Positions 41,740 to 50,039 are shown, counted from the stretch's first letter. The stretch is DNA of 51,774 bases from an uncultured Lachnospiraceae bacterium (GCA_949287925.1 CASEIR010000042.1:1-51774), one strand, 5' to 3'. Translations and numbers: made by a program. Notes: generated by a model not told the origin, from the sequence alone.

Positions 41740-42657
41740 ATGAAGACTACGCTGATTATTATGGCGGCCGGAATCGGATCCCGGTTTGGAGGAGGAATCA
41801 AACAGCTGGCGCAGATGGGACCCGGCGGAGAGATTATCATGGACTATTCCATCTATGACGCGAAGGAGGCCGGATTCGATAAAGTCGTGTTTATCATCCG
41901 TAAAGATATAGAACAGGAATTCAGACGTGTGATTGGGGATCGGATCGGACGGCATATCGAAGTGGAATATGTGTTCCAGGAATTGGATGATCTGCCGGAA
42001 GGCTATAAGGTTCCGGAAGGCCGAACAAAGCCCTGGGGTACCGGCCAGGCGATTCTTTGCAGCAAAGATGTGGTGAAGGAGCCTTTTGTTATCATTAATG
42101 CAGATGATTATTACGGGAAAGAGGCTTTTGTAAAGCTTCATGATTATCTGGTTTCGCAGCCCGAAAAGAAAAAGGAATTTGAAATGGGGATGGCTGGTTT
42201 TGTGCTGAAGAATACGCTCAGCGACAATGGAGCCGTTACCCGCGGGATCTGCGAAGCAGATAAAGAAGGAATCCTGACAAAGGTAATTGAGACGACAGGA
42301 ATTCGCAGAGATGACAGCGGCCGGATTGTCTGTGATAATCCGGAGGTTCAGAAGTGGATTACGGAAGAAGACCGGGTATCCATGAATATGTGGGCGGGCT
42401 ATCCGGAATTTATTGAATATCTGGAGGCTGGTTTCTGCGAATTTCTTCAGAATCAGAAAGGGGATCCTTGCAAGAAGGAATACCTTCTCCCCACGATTGT
42501 GGACAAACTGATTCACGAAGGACGCGCAAGGGTTAAGGTTCTGGACACGCAGGATAAATGGTTTGGAGTTACCTATAAGGAGGATAAGCCTGCGGTGGAA
42601 AATGCATTTAAAAATCTGATTGCTCAGGGAGTGTATCCGGAAAACTTGTGGGGATAA
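41740..42657 (+). CDS. Nucleotidyltransferase family protein (sugar-phosphate type)
   Basis: The 305-residue protein has an NTP-transferase fold: IIMAAGIGSRFGGGIKQL is the nucleotide-binding loop in a GSRFGG variant, PWGTGQAILCSKD and IINADDYYGKEAF hold the base and metal-binding residues. The second half, including KEYLLPTIVDKLI and DKWFGVTYKEDKP, is typical of a Lachnospiraceae/Clostridia family usually annotated as nucleotidyltransferase. The activated sugar is unknown; no glycosyltransferase is nearby. It is downstream of the HD-domain gene in the same operon. Confidence 0.85.
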   Translation: MKTTLIIMAAGIGSRFGGGIKQLAQMGPGGEIIMDYSIYDAKEAGFDKVVFIIRKDIEQEFRRVIGDRIGRHIEVEYVFQELDDLPEGYKVPEGRTKPWGTGQAILCSKDVVKEPFVIINADDYYGKEAFVKLHDYLVSQPEKKKEFEMGMAGFVLKNTLSDNGAVTRGICEADKEGILTKVIETTGIRRDDSGRIVCDNPEVQKWITEEDRVSMNMWAGYPEFIEYLEAGFCEFLQNQKGDPCKKEYLLPTIVDKLIHEGRARVKVLDTQDKWFGVTYKEDKPAVENAFKNLIAQGVYPENLWG

Positions 42658-42711
42658 GTCTGAATTGTCAGAACCATTATAAGTTCTTATGTCAAGATAA
42701 AAAACCATCAT

Positions 42712-42740
42712 TTCACAAATCACAAGAGAAGCAGTATACT
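42712..42740 (+). promoter_or_regulatory. Promoter of the 25-codon gene
   Basis: TTCACA (42712–42717), 17-base spacer, TATACT (42735–42740), about 60 bases ahead of the small gene's ATG. Confidence 0.6.
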
Positions 42741-42802
42741 CATAACAGGAAGAGAGATTAAGACTTTTCAGGAAGAGAGAATGTTTTTGGGAGGTGTGAG
42801 AT

Positions 42803-42880
42803 ATGATCGGTTGGGCAATTGTAGCTATTGTTGCAGCATACGGAATCTATAGTGTAATAGAAAGTGAAATACACGCATAA
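42803..42880 (+). CDS. 25-residue membrane microprotein
   Basis: ATG at 42803 follows the strong site GGGAGGTGTGAGAT. The product is one hydrophobic helix, MIGWAIVAIVAAYGIYSV, with a polar end IESEIHA. Its own promoter and a downstream hairpin make it a complete free-standing unit in the 319-base gap between the nucleotidyltransferase and LysR genes. I do not recognise the family. Size and form fit small membrane peptides that modulate a larger membrane protein, or a type I toxin; no antisense antitoxin was identified. Confidence is that the gene is real and translated; no function is assigned. Confidence 0.65.
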   Translation: MIGWAIVAIVAAYGIYSVIESEIHA

Positions 42881-42919
42881 GAACGATGACGCGAGTAATA
42901 AAAACTCATAACAACATAC

Positions 42920-42950
42920 ATAAGACAGCCATATGACGTGGCTGTCTTAT
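42920..42950. terminator. Hairpin between the microprotein gene and lysR
   Basis: ATAAGACAGCC (42920–42930) pairs perfectly with GGCTGTCTTAT (42940–42950) around a 9-base loop. The U-run is short on both strands, but its place between converging genes suggests a terminator. Confidence 0.6.
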
Positions 42951-42976
42951 ATTGTATGCTATAAACATAACAAAAA

Positions 42977-43846
42977 CTAATTCAAAAGAAAATTCCTGGC
43001 ATAGCGGATGAAGATTTTAATGGCAGGAGACAGATTGTCGGGAGAAGCGATAGCCATTCCCAGCCTCCGAAAGGAATGGGGGTTGAGAGGGCGGTATTCA
43101 AAGTTGCCGGTTCGGCCCCGCAGCACCAGACCCGGGAGGATGCTGATGCCTAAATTGTGTTCAACCATGGCGAGAATGGAGAAATCATTGCTCATGGTGT
43201 ATTTAATGTTGGGTTTTACATGATACGTTTTCAGGAGCTGATGCACCACATTGACGTAAGTGTATTCCGACACGACAAAAGGTTCATTTTCGTACCATTC
43301 GATGGGGATTTCTTCATACCGGCAGAAGGGGTGCCCTTTGGGCATGACAGCCAGCATGGGGTCGTCATATACTGGAATGAAGTCATAGGACTGATCCGGC
43401 TGATAACTGGTGAAGCCAATATCTACTTTTTGATTGGCGACCCAGTCGGCCAGATCGCTTTCATCGCCCTCTACGATTTCGAAGATTACGTCCGGGTAGT
43501 CTTTCTGGAAATTGTCGATGATTTCCGGAATCCAGTGAATAGCACAGCTGATAAAGGAACCGATACGGATGGTTCCTTTTTTTGCGCCTTTTAGAAACGC
43601 AATTTCCTGGTCGAGCGACTCATTTGCCGACAGGAGCTTTCGGATGGACGGCAGAAGGGAGGCGCCTTCCTTAGTCAGTGTAACGCCTCGGTGGGTTTTT
43701 ATAAACAAAGGAAGTCCGGCTTCCCGTTCCAGAGATTTCATCATCTGTGTAATTCCTGACTGGGTATAGCCAAGATCTTCGCCTGCCTTTGTAAAACTGC
43801 CATGCTGGACTACGCTTAGCATTACCTTCAGTTTCCTAAGATCCAT
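42977..43846 (-). CDS. LysR-family transcriptional regulator
   Basis: This 289-residue regulator has the N-terminal winged helix (LRKLKVMLSVVQHGSFTKAGEDLGYTQSGITQMMKSLE) of LysR proteins, then a periplasmic-binding-like effector domain (about 90–285; GTIRIGSFISCAIHWIPEII, VDIGFTSYQPDQ). The ATG follows AGGAGGAACAGAGA on the minus strand. It is divergent from the TlpA redox operon across 153 bases, the usual arrangement for a LysR protein and its target, so it may control that operon; effector unknown. No clear T-N11-A operator was fixed by eye. Confidence 0.9.
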   Translation of the reverse strand: MDLRKLKVMLSVVQHGSFTKAGEDLGYTQSGITQMMKSLEREAGLPLFIKTHRGVTLTKEGASLLPSIRKLLSANESLDQEIAFLKGAKKGTIRIGSFISCAIHWIPEIIDNFQKDYPDVIFEIVEGDESDLADWVANQKVDIGFTSYQPDQSYDFIPVYDDPMLAVMPKGHPFCRYEEIPIEWYENEPFVVSEYTYVNVVHQLLKTYHVKPNIKYTMSNDFSILAMVEHNLGISILPGLVLRGRTGNFEYRPLNPHSFRRLGMAIASPDNLSPAIKIFIRYARNFLLN

Positions 43847-43918
43847 TCTCTGTTCCTCCTCTGCCGGATTTGATCACTTCTTTCATTAATAGTACATGGA
43901 AAACAGATGAAAAACAAG

Positions 43919-43948
43919 TTTCAATATTTTCGGAAGATATGCTATACT
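43919..43948 (+). promoter_or_regulatory. Promoter of the TlpA redox operon
   Basis: TTTCAA (43919–43924), 18-base spacer ending in TGC, TATACT (43943–43948): an extended -10 promoter in the lysR–tlpA divergent gap. Confidence 0.6.
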
Positions 43949-43999
43949 GTGGATACGCAACATATAACAAAGAAAAGACAGGCAGAATAGGAGAAAATT

Positions 44000-44554
44000 A
44001 TGAAAAAATATTGGGCAGTAATCTTTGTCATATTGTGTACCGCAGTCCTGGGAATTACCGCGTGCCAAAATCCTGGAGGAGAGCCGGAGACAAAAGAGAC
44101 CGGCGCGGAAGATGAAGAAAAGGTCTTTGGAGATTTTGAGACGCAGACATTGGACGGCGAAAGAGTTAATCAAGAGATCTTTGAAAAATCCGGACTTACG
44201 ATGGTGAATGTCTGGGCGACTTTCTGCGGCCCGTGTATCAATGAGATGCCGGACCTGGGAGAACTCAGCCGGTCCTATGAACAGGCGGAGTTTCAGATTG
44301 TAGGTCTGATCAGTGATGTGATGGAACCAGAAGATGAAAGCGCCTGCAGCATTGTAGAGGAGACGGGGGCGGATTATGTGCACCTGACGGCATCGGAAGA
44401 TCTGATGAATGGCGTGCTCAAAAAGATTAATGTGGTTCCCACGACAATCTTTGTCGACCGGAACGGAGAGCAGGTGGGAGGAGTCTATGCCGGCAGCAAA
44501 TCCATGGAAGACTGGCGTCAGATTATAGATAAACATTTGGATGAGGTTCAGTAA
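44000..44554 (+). CDS. TlpA-type thioredoxin-like lipoprotein
   Basis: The 184-residue protein is a membrane-anchored extracytoplasmic redoxin. The signal peptide ends in the lipobox LGITAC (lipidated Cys22). After an acidic linker the thioredoxin fold carries WATFCGPC (Cys76 and Cys79), followed by MPDLGELSRSY and the cis-Pro segment NVVPTTIFVDRNG. Such proteins reduce or isomerise disulfides outside the cell or accept electrons from a membrane partner. ATG follows ATAGGAGAAAATT. Its stop TAA overlaps the next ATG by one base. The three genes 44000–45592 form a tight operon with a small CXXC membrane protein and an iron-sulfur membrane protein. Confidence 0.9.
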   Translation: MKKYWAVIFVILCTAVLGITACQNPGGEPETKETGAEDEEKVFGDFETQTLDGERVNQEIFEKSGLTMVNVWATFCGPCINEMPDLGELSRSYEQAEFQIVGLISDVMEPEDESACSIVEETGADYVHLTASEDLMNGVLKKINVVPTTIFVDRNGEQVGGVYAGSKSMEDWRQIIDKHLDEVQ

Positions 44555-44715
44555 TGAGAAGAAATCGGCGTAAATGCAGCCGGGTATGGCTGTATAGAGG
44601 ATCCGGGATTCTGGCCGGTATATTGTGCCTGGCGGCAGGCGTCTGGCTGGGACAGTCAGAATCGGTATGGATCAAAGGAATTTATATATGTCTGGAGTGT
44701 ATTGGAATTGGGTAG
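44554..44715 (+). CDS. CD1871A-family CXXC membrane peptide
   Basis: This 53-residue protein has a basic start (MRRNRRKCSR), one transmembrane helix (GILAGILCLAAGVWLG) and ends in IYICLECIGIG, a C-terminal CxxC close to the outer face. The length and the CLECIGIG ending match the CD1871A-type CXXC proteins of Clostridia. The start codon overlaps the preceding stop (TAATG), and the downstream gene starts inside its last codons, so all three are translationally coupled. The CxxC pair could pass electrons between the polyferredoxin and the TlpA-like lipoprotein; this role is inferred from the arrangement only. Confidence 0.82.
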   Translation: MRRNRRKCSRVWLYRGSGILAGILCLAAGVWLGQSESVWIKGIYICLECIGIG

Positions 44716-45592
44716 TCGGATAAGATTGTGGGTTCAGGCTGCTTTTGCGGCGCTGACCAATGGATATTTCTATGGCTTCGTCACAGGAAGCATCTATACA
44801 GGACCGCTGAAGAAGGCCTGCGTGCCGGGCCTGAACTGCTATTCCTGCCCAGGAGCCCTGGGCTCCTGTCCCATTGGTTCTCTGCAGTCTGCGCTGGCGG
44901 GAAGAGAGAAGAGTTTTCCTTTCTATGTAGTAGGATTTTTGCTGCTGTTTGGATCGGTATTTGGAAGAACTGTATGCGGGTGGCTGTGCCCTTTTGGACT
45001 GGTCCAGGATTTGCTATATAAGATTCCATTTATGAAAAAAAGGAAAAATCTTCCTGGACATCGGTTCCTGACAAAAGGGAAATATCTGGTTCTGGCACTG
45101 TTCGTGATACTGCTTCCCCTTCTGGCAGCAGGTATCCAAGGCCAGGGGAAGCCCTGGTTCTGTCAATATATCTGCCCCAGTGGTACCCTGTTTGCGGGAA
45201 TTCCGCTGGTGGGAATGACAGAGAGTCTGCGGGAAACGGCCGGTGTGCTGTTTGGCTGGAAAGTTCTGGTGCTGCTGGCTGTGGCGCTGCTGGCGGTATG
45301 GGTTTTTCGGCCCTTCTGTAAATATCTGTGCCCGCTTGGGGCATTTTACAGCTTTTTTAATTCCTTCGCAGTATTCCGTTACCAGGTCGATACACAGGCC
45401 TGCGTCCGATGTGGAAAATGCAGGGAGGTATGCAAAATGGATATCCGTACATGGGAGACGCCCAATCATCCGGAATGTATCCGGTGCGGAGAATGCGTAA
45501 AGGCCTGCGCAGCCGATGCGATCCATAGGACAGGCAGAGCTGTCGGAAGTGCCAAAAAGCACATCCTACATTCCGGACCGCATAGATTTTAG
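44702..45592 (+). CDS. NapH/MauN-type polyferredoxin membrane protein
   Basis: The 296-residue protein has several transmembrane helices and cysteine motifs CGWLCPFGLVQD, CQYICPSGTLFAG and CKYLCPLGAFYS, as in NapH, RdxA and CcoG-like proteins. The C-terminal part holds two 4Fe-4S clusters (CVRCGKCREVCKMD and CIRCGECVKACAADAI). It likely carries electrons from cytoplasmic ferredoxin through the membrane. The start is a TTG; 44702 overlaps the previous gene by 14 bases, and 44708 gives a better spacing to GGAG. Its 3' end overlaps the convergent 82-residue gene by 27 bases. Confidence 0.88.
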   Translation: MELGSRIRLWVQAAFAALTNGYFYGFVTGSIYTGPLKKACVPGLNCYSCPGALGSCPIGSLQSALAGREKSFPFYVVGFLLLFGSVFGRTVCGWLCPFGLVQDLLYKIPFMKKRKNLPGHRFLTKGKYLVLALFVILLPLLAAGIQGQGKPWFCQYICPSGTLFAGIPLVGMTESLRETAGVLFGWKVLVLLAVALLAVWVFRPFCKYLCPLGAFYSFFNSFAVFRYQVDTQACVRCGKCREVCKMDIRTWETPNHPECIRCGECVKACAADAIHRTGRAVGSAKKHILHSGPHRF

Positions 45593-45814
45593 TGTTTCTA
45601 TGAATTCCAGGTCACTTTCCTGGAGCCGGAGATTCGATGTATACTCCCGGCCTTCCGGCGTGGTCACATGGAATTCTACCACAGTGCCTTCCCGGAGCGC
45701 TTCTTTGAATATGGCGTCCAGAAACATCGGGAATTTCGGATGATTCTGACGAAATGTATTCAGATGCCCATGGAGCTTCTGGGCCAGGGCAATCTGCTGG
45801 AAATTAAAATTCAT
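45566..45814 (-). CDS. Conserved hypothetical protein, 82 residues
   Basis: I do not recognise the family by name. The protein begins MNFNFQQIALAQKLHGHLN, a helix, followed by a helical stretch (FRQNHPKFPMFLDAIFKEAL) and a beta pair (GTVVEFHVTTPEGREYTSNL), ending in a helix. It has no signal peptide or membrane helix. The ATG at 45814 follows AAAGGAGAATCCTGTT on the minus strand; the frame upstream to 45877 has no site. The gene overlaps the convergent polyferredoxin gene by 27 bases. No functional context; codon use is like its neighbours. Confidence 0.7.
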   Translation of the reverse strand: MNFNFQQIALAQKLHGHLNTFRQNHPKFPMFLDAIFKEALREGTVVEFHVTTPEGREYTSNLRLQESDLEFIETLKSMRSGM

Positions 45815-45897
45815 AACAGGATTCTCCTTTGATGTTTGATTTATGAGAATTATACCGGATATTCCGGTATGCGTCAAAGGGATAGGAGGAAGGAAAT

Positions 45898-46686
45898 ATG
45901 GATCTGGAATATGCTGTTCGGCAATTTGAGGACTATCTGAATCATTATGACCGAGAAGATGATAAAGTAAGGTTAAAGATCGTACATACGTATGGAGTTA
46001 TGGACTGCAGCCGCAGAATTGCAGAAGGGATGAATCTTGACCGGGAGGATATCCTGCTGGCAAGGCTGATCGGTCTTCTGCATGATATTGGCCGGTTTGA
46101 GCAGCTGAAGCGTTTCGACAGCTTTGAGCCCGGCACCATGGATCACGCCAGCTTCGGGGTGGAGCTTCTCTTCGGGGAAGGATGGATCCGGCGGTTTGTA
46201 AAAGAAGACACCTGGGATCCAATTATCAGGGAGGCCATCGCCAGGCACAGCGATTTCTGTCTGGAAGGGATTGAAGATGAACGGACGCTTCTGCATGCCC
46301 GGCTGATCCGGGATGCGGATAAGCTGGACAATTGCAGAGTAAAGCTGGAAGATCCGGTGGAGACCTTCATGGACCTGCCTGCAGTGGAAGTGGGACGGCA
46401 GAAGATCACGGAAGCTGTGATGGAACAGTTCCGGCGAAAGGAATCGATTCTGTCGGCAAACCGGCAAACGAAGATGGATTACTGGGTTTCATATATGGCG
46501 TATTTTTTTGACATCAACTTCCGGGAGACATTTGCCATTATCCGAAAAGAGGATTATGTGACCCGGATGATTGCCCGGATTCCTTATTCGGATCCGGAGA
46601 CGGCCGCCCGGATGGAGGAGATTGAAGAGACACTGAACCAGTATATCGGAGAACAACTGGCCGGAAAGAGGAGGATACCGGTATGA
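45898..46686 (+). CDS. HD-domain phosphohydrolase
   Basis: This 262-residue protein has the HD fold: KIVHTYGVMDCSRRIAEG, RLIGLLHDIGRFEQL (HD pair), DHASFGVELLF and IARHSDFCLEGI, followed by RLIRDADKLDNCRV with a further ligand. The layout resembles bacterial HD hydrolases acting on nucleotides or phosphate esters; a cytoplasmic substrate cannot be assigned. The ATG follows GGGATAGGAGGAAGGAAAT. The stop codon overlaps the start of the MBL gene (ATGA), so both are translated together. Confidence 0.85.
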   Translation: MDLEYAVRQFEDYLNHYDREDDKVRLKIVHTYGVMDCSRRIAEGMNLDREDILLARLIGLLHDIGRFEQLKRFDSFEPGTMDHASFGVELLFGEGWIRRFVKEDTWDPIIREAIARHSDFCLEGIEDERTLLHARLIRDADKLDNCRVKLEDPVETFMDLPAVEVGRQKITEAVMEQFRRKESILSANRQTKMDYWVSYMAYFFDINFRETFAIIRKEDYVTRMIARIPYSDPETAARMEEIEETLNQYIGEQLAGKRRIPV

Positions 46687-47522
46687 AAATATGGAATCTG
46701 GTAGAAAATCTTGCGTCCGGAGAAGAATTTCTGGCGGAGCATGGACTGAGCTTTTATGTAGAAACGAAGCAGCATAAATTATTGGTGGATACCGGGGCTT
46801 CGGATGCATTTGTGCAGAATGCGCAGAAGCTTGGCATTGATCTGAAAGCGGTGGATGCTCTCATCCTGAGTCATGGCCATTACGATCATGGCGGCGGGAT
46901 CCGGGCTTTTTCGCAGATTAATCCGACGGCGCGGATCTATGTAAGGGAAAGCGTATTCGAAGAGTATTATCATGATCGTCCCTCTGGTTTGCATTATATC
47001 GGACTGGAGCGAGATCTGCGCGCGCTGCCGCAGATTGTAGTTGTAAACGGTGATCTGCGGATTGATGAAGAACTCAGCCTGTTTACCAATGTGACGGGAA
47101 GACGGATGTGGCCGGAAGGGAACCGGGAATTGAAGGTACGAGAACAAGGAGTATTGGTGCAGGATACATTCGTCCATGAGCAGTATCTGGTGATTTCCAG
47201 CGAAGGAAAGGAAATTCTGATATCCGGCTGTGCCCACAACGGAATCCTGAATATTCTGGATGCTTACCGGGAGCGCCGGGGCGGCTGTCCGGATCTGGTG
47301 ATCAGCGGTTTTCATATGATGAAGCACGGAGAATATACGGAAGAAGAGGCACAGGTGATACGGCAGACAGCCGTGGAACTGCGGGAACTGCCGGCCCGGT
47401 TTGTCACCGGGCACTGTACGGGAGAACGGGCGTATGAGATGCTCCGAGAGATTATGGAAGATCAGATTTCCTATGTGCGCAGCGGAGAAGAAGTGGAGCT
47501 GAACCTGGCCGCAGAAAATTAA
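46683..47522 (+). CDS. MBL-fold metallohydrolase (MJ0937/DHPP synthase-like)
   Basis: The 279-residue protein has the metallo-beta-lactamase signature SHGHYDHGGG and further ligands in SGCAHNGILNIL, ISGFHMMKHG and FVTGHCTGERA. This form resembles the archaeal and bacterial 7,8-dihydropterin-6-yl-methyl-4-(beta-D-ribofuranosyl)aminobenzene-5'-phosphate synthase group, though the true reaction in bacteria is uncertain. Zn or another metal is expected at the active site. It overlaps the HD gene at ATGA and its end overlaps the convergent phosphodiesterase gene by 4 bases. Confidence 0.86.
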   Translation: MKIWNLVENLASGEEFLAEHGLSFYVETKQHKLLVDTGASDAFVQNAQKLGIDLKAVDALILSHGHYDHGGGIRAFSQINPTARIYVRESVFEEYYHDRPSGLHYIGLERDLRALPQIVVVNGDLRIDEELSLFTNVTGRRMWPEGNRELKVREQGVLVQDTFVHEQYLVISSEGKEILISGCAHNGILNILDAYRERRGGCPDLVISGFHMMKHGEYTEEEAQVIRQTAVELRELPARFVTGHCTGERAYEMLREIMEDQISYVRSGEEVELNLAAEN

Positions 47523-48052
47523 ATGTTCAGAATATTTCCATCCAGATCTTTCCAGAAGAAAGAACCGTTGTGAACGATCATATATCCGTGGGCGGATCCT
47601 TCCTTGGGGATGGCGACAGAGCCCGGATTCATATAAGTATACATACCCATATTCTGGTTTGCCGGAATGTGGGTATGTCCGTTTAGCAGGATGTCCCCCT
47701 CTTTCAGCATGGGAGGGTTCTGAGGATGGAAATGATGTCCGTGGGTGGCAAAGATGGTCTGTCCGTCCAGATCCAGCAGGCAGTATTCTGCCAGAATGGG
47801 GAATTCCAGCACCATCTGGTCTACTTCGGTATCACAGTTTCCACGGACACACAGAAGTGATTGTTTCAGAGGATTGAGCATGGAGATGACCGCTTTTGGG
47901 TCGTAATCTCTTGGGAGGTCATTGCGGGGACCGTGGTAGAGAATATCACCCAGAAGAAGCAGCCGGTCTGCCTGTTCTTGTTCATATGCGTCGATCATTC
48001 TGCGGCAGTAATAGGCAGAACCGTGAATGTCGGATGCGATCATAAGTTTCAT
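47519..48052 (-). CDS. yfcE: YfcE-type phosphodiesterase
   Basis: This 177-residue metallophosphoesterase of the YfcE/MJ0936 type has the motifs MIASDIHGS, LLLLGDILYHGPRN, CVRGNCD, FATHGHHFHP and LLNGHTHIP in order. It hydrolyses phosphodiester bonds in model substrates, using two metal ions; the cellular target is unknown. The ATG follows AGGAGGAATCAAAA on the minus strand. It overlaps the MBL gene by 4 bases at its 3' end and stands alone. Confidence 0.9.
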   Translation of the reverse strand: MKLMIASDIHGSAYYCRRMIDAYEQEQADRLLLLGDILYHGPRNDLPRDYDPKAVISMLNPLKQSLLCVRGNCDTEVDQMVLEFPILAEYCLLDLDGQTIFATHGHHFHPQNPPMLKEGDILLNGHTHIPANQNMGMYTYMNPGSVAIPKEGSAHGYMIVHNGSFFWKDLDGNILNI

Positions 48053-48168
48053 TTTTGATTCCTCCTGTCATGTTTACTGTTACCAGTGTAACATAAATTG
48101 CCTGTGTCGGAAAGGATTCGGATGTGGTATACTAAAAAGAAGAAAACTTAAAACAGGGGGATGAAGAT

Positions 48169-48330
48169 ATGACAGAAGAACTGATTAAAGAAGTAAAACA
48201 TATTCAACAGTGTCTGATCAATGTGGAAATGGAAGGGGAGGCTTACGAAGAGAAGATGGAGATCGTTCATAAGCTGGAAGAGGTGGCCACTTATTTAAAA
48301 GATGCTCTGGGACAGGATATCAATTTCTGA
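48169..48330 (+). CDS. Small conserved helical protein, 53 residues
   Basis: The peptide MTEELIKEVKHIQQCLINVE and the rest (EEKMEIVHKLEEVATYLKDAL) are predicted to form two amphipathic helices, without a membrane segment. Function is unknown. GGGGGATGAAGAT precedes the ATG. Its stop codon overlaps the start of the following HAD gene (TGATG), so the two are coupled. The frame, ribosome binding site and coupling make it a credible gene. TATACT at 48128–48133 could be its -10 box; the -35 box is poor. Confidence 0.7.
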   Translation: MTEELIKEVKHIQQCLINVEMEGEAYEEKMEIVHKLEEVATYLKDALGQDINF

Positions 48331-49010
48331 TGGAAAGAGATAGAAATATTTGTGGTCTGGTCTTTGATATGGACGGTCTGCTCTTTGACTCGGAGCGGAT
48401 CGTGCAGCGATCCTGGGAGCTGGCGGGAACGAGTCTGGGATATCCCCATATGGGAGAGTGTATTTATCATACGCTTGGTATGAACCTGGATGGGCGGAAT
48501 GCTTATTTCCGAAAACATATAGGAGAGGATTTCCCTTGCAGGGAGTTTGCGCAGCATGCCAGGGAACAGTTTTATCAGATTGTATCCAGGGAAGGGCTGC
48601 CGGTGAAGCCGGGAGCCCTGGAACTTCTGGAATACGCAAAAGAAAAAGGATACCGGATCGGAATTGCTACGTCTTCACGCAGGGAATATGCGTGGAACAA
48701 TCTGAAACAGGCCGGTATCTTTTCTTATTTTGACGGTGGAGTTTATGGCGATATGGTAAGCCGCGCAAAGCCGGATCCGGAGATCTACCTGCGCGCCTGC
48801 GGATGCCTGGACCTTCCTCCGCGAACTTGCATGGCGCTGGAAGACGCGCCTGCGGGAATCCGTTCCGCGCACTGTGCAGGGCTTCTGACGGTTGCGGTGC
48901 CGGATCTGGTGCAGCCGCCGGAGGAGATACGGCCCATGATCTTCAGAATCTGCAGTACGCTTCGGGATGTGATTCCGCTGCTGGAACATATGCGGGAAGT
49001 ATCCGTTTAG
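48330..49010 (+). CDS. HAD-superfamily phosphatase, beta-phosphoglucomutase-like
   Basis: The 226-residue protein has HAD motif I FDMDGLLFDSE, a helical cap domain (about 20–90), motif II IATSSRREY, motif III lysine in AKPDPEIYL and motif IV LEDAPAGIRSAH. This is the layout of the beta-phosphoglucomutase/phosphatase group; the substrate may be a sugar phosphate. Start ATG overlaps the stop of the 53-residue gene. It is the last gene of its unit and converges on the methyltransferase gene. Confidence 0.87.
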   Translation: MERDRNICGLVFDMDGLLFDSERIVQRSWELAGTSLGYPHMGECIYHTLGMNLDGRNAYFRKHIGEDFPCREFAQHAREQFYQIVSREGLPVKPGALELLEYAKEKGYRIGIATSSRREYAWNNLKQAGIFSYFDGGVYGDMVSRAKPDPEIYLRACGCLDLPPRTCMALEDAPAGIRSAHCAGLLTVAVPDLVQPPEEIRPMIFRICSTLRDVIPLLEHMREVSV

Positions 49011-49025
49011 AAAATCAATCCAGGA

Positions 49026-49883
49026 TCAACGCTCCCAGCGCCCGGATGCGCCGCAGGGGAGCACCAGGCCGGAGCAAGTTACCGGCAGGCCGATTTCCTG
49101 AGAATCAACATGCCCGCTCCAGGCTTTCAGTTCTGTGCCGATCATATAGGTCAGCACAGCAGGAGCAAGACCGGTGGTATAGGAATTCACCAGGAAGAAC
49201 AAAGGGTCATCGGACAGGATCTTGGTACACAGCTTAATGAGCGGATGGATGGCATCTTCGATTTTCCAGATCTCACCCTTGGGACCGCGGCCGTAGGAGG
49301 GCGGATCCATGATGATAGCGTCATAATGGTTGCCCCGGCGGATCTCCCGCTCTACAAATTTGACACAGTCATCCACCAGCCAGCGGATCGGACGGTCGGC
49401 CAGACCGGAAGATGCCGCATTTTCTTTGGCCCATGCTACCATGCCTTTGGAGGCGTCCACATGAGTGACGCTGGCGCCTGCCGAGGCGGCTGCCAGCGTG
49501 GCGCCGCCGGTGTAGGCGAAGAGGTTCAGCACTTTAACCGGTCTTTTAGCGCTGCGAATCTTTTCGGAAAACCAGTCCCAGTTAGCAGCCTGTTCCGGGA
49601 ACAGGCCGGTGTGCTTGAAGCTGAAAGGCTTTAGGTTGAAAGTCAGGTCCTTGTAATGGATCTGCCACTGCTCAGGAAGACGGAAGAATTCCCATTCCCC
49701 GCCTCCTTTCTTACTGCGGTGGTAATGACCGTTCATGTGCGTCCATCCGCGGTGCGCGCGGGGGGTGTCCCAGATTACCTGGGGATCCGGACGGACCAGG
49801 ATGTAATCGCCCCATCGTTCCAGTTTCTCTCCTCTGCTGCAATCTATCACTTCATAATCTTTCCATTGATCTGCAATCCACAT
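49026..49883 (-). CDS. Class I SAM-dependent methyltransferase (RlmI-like)
   Basis: This 285-residue enzyme has a Rossmann methyltransferase domain: VLNLFAYTGGATLAAASAGA binds SAM, THVDASKGMVAWA and IMDPPSYGRGPKGE is the catalytic DPP motif of RNA-methylating enzymes, comparable with the 23S rRNA m5C methyltransferases RlmI/RlmK. It lacks the N-terminal PUA domain of RlmI. An rRNA or tRNA base is a likely target; exact site unknown. The ATG follows AAAGGATAGCATT on the minus strand. A TATAAT on the minus strand (49924–49929 on plus) with TTCCAT 17 bases upstream is a candidate promoter. Confidence 0.85.
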   Translation of the reverse strand: MWIADQWKDYEVIDCSRGEKLERWGDYILVRPDPQVIWDTPRAHRGWTHMNGHYHRSKKGGGEWEFFRLPEQWQIHYKDLTFNLKPFSFKHTGLFPEQAANWDWFSEKIRSAKRPVKVLNLFAYTGGATLAAASAGASVTHVDASKGMVAWAKENAASSGLADRPIRWLVDDCVKFVEREIRRGNHYDAIIMDPPSYGRGPKGEIWKIEDAIHPLIKLCTKILSDDPLFFLVNSYTTGLAPAVLTYMIGTELKAWSGHVDSQEIGLPVTCSGLVLPCGASGRWER

Positions 49884-49923
49884 AATGCTATCCTTTCTGT
49901 TCGCTCTATGTTATATCGATAAG

Positions 49924-49952
49924 ATTATAGCATGAAGGCCGGGAAAATGGAA
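49924..49952 (-). promoter_or_regulatory. Candidate promoter of the methyltransferase gene
   Basis: On the minus strand TTCCAT and TATAAT are separated by 17 bases, about 40 bases before the ATG. Confidence 0.5.
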
Positions 49953-50010
49953 TCATAGTCCTGAAAATAGACAGCATCTATAAGTGCGGCTATTTATCAA
50001 AAAAGTCGAT

Positions 50011-50039
50011 TTGAATACGGCAATCGGGATACCTATAAT
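50011..50039 (+). promoter_or_regulatory. Promoter of the PHP-domain gene
   Basis: TTGAAT (50011–50016), 17-base spacer, TATAAT (50034–50039), about 50 bases before the ATG. Confidence 0.65.
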
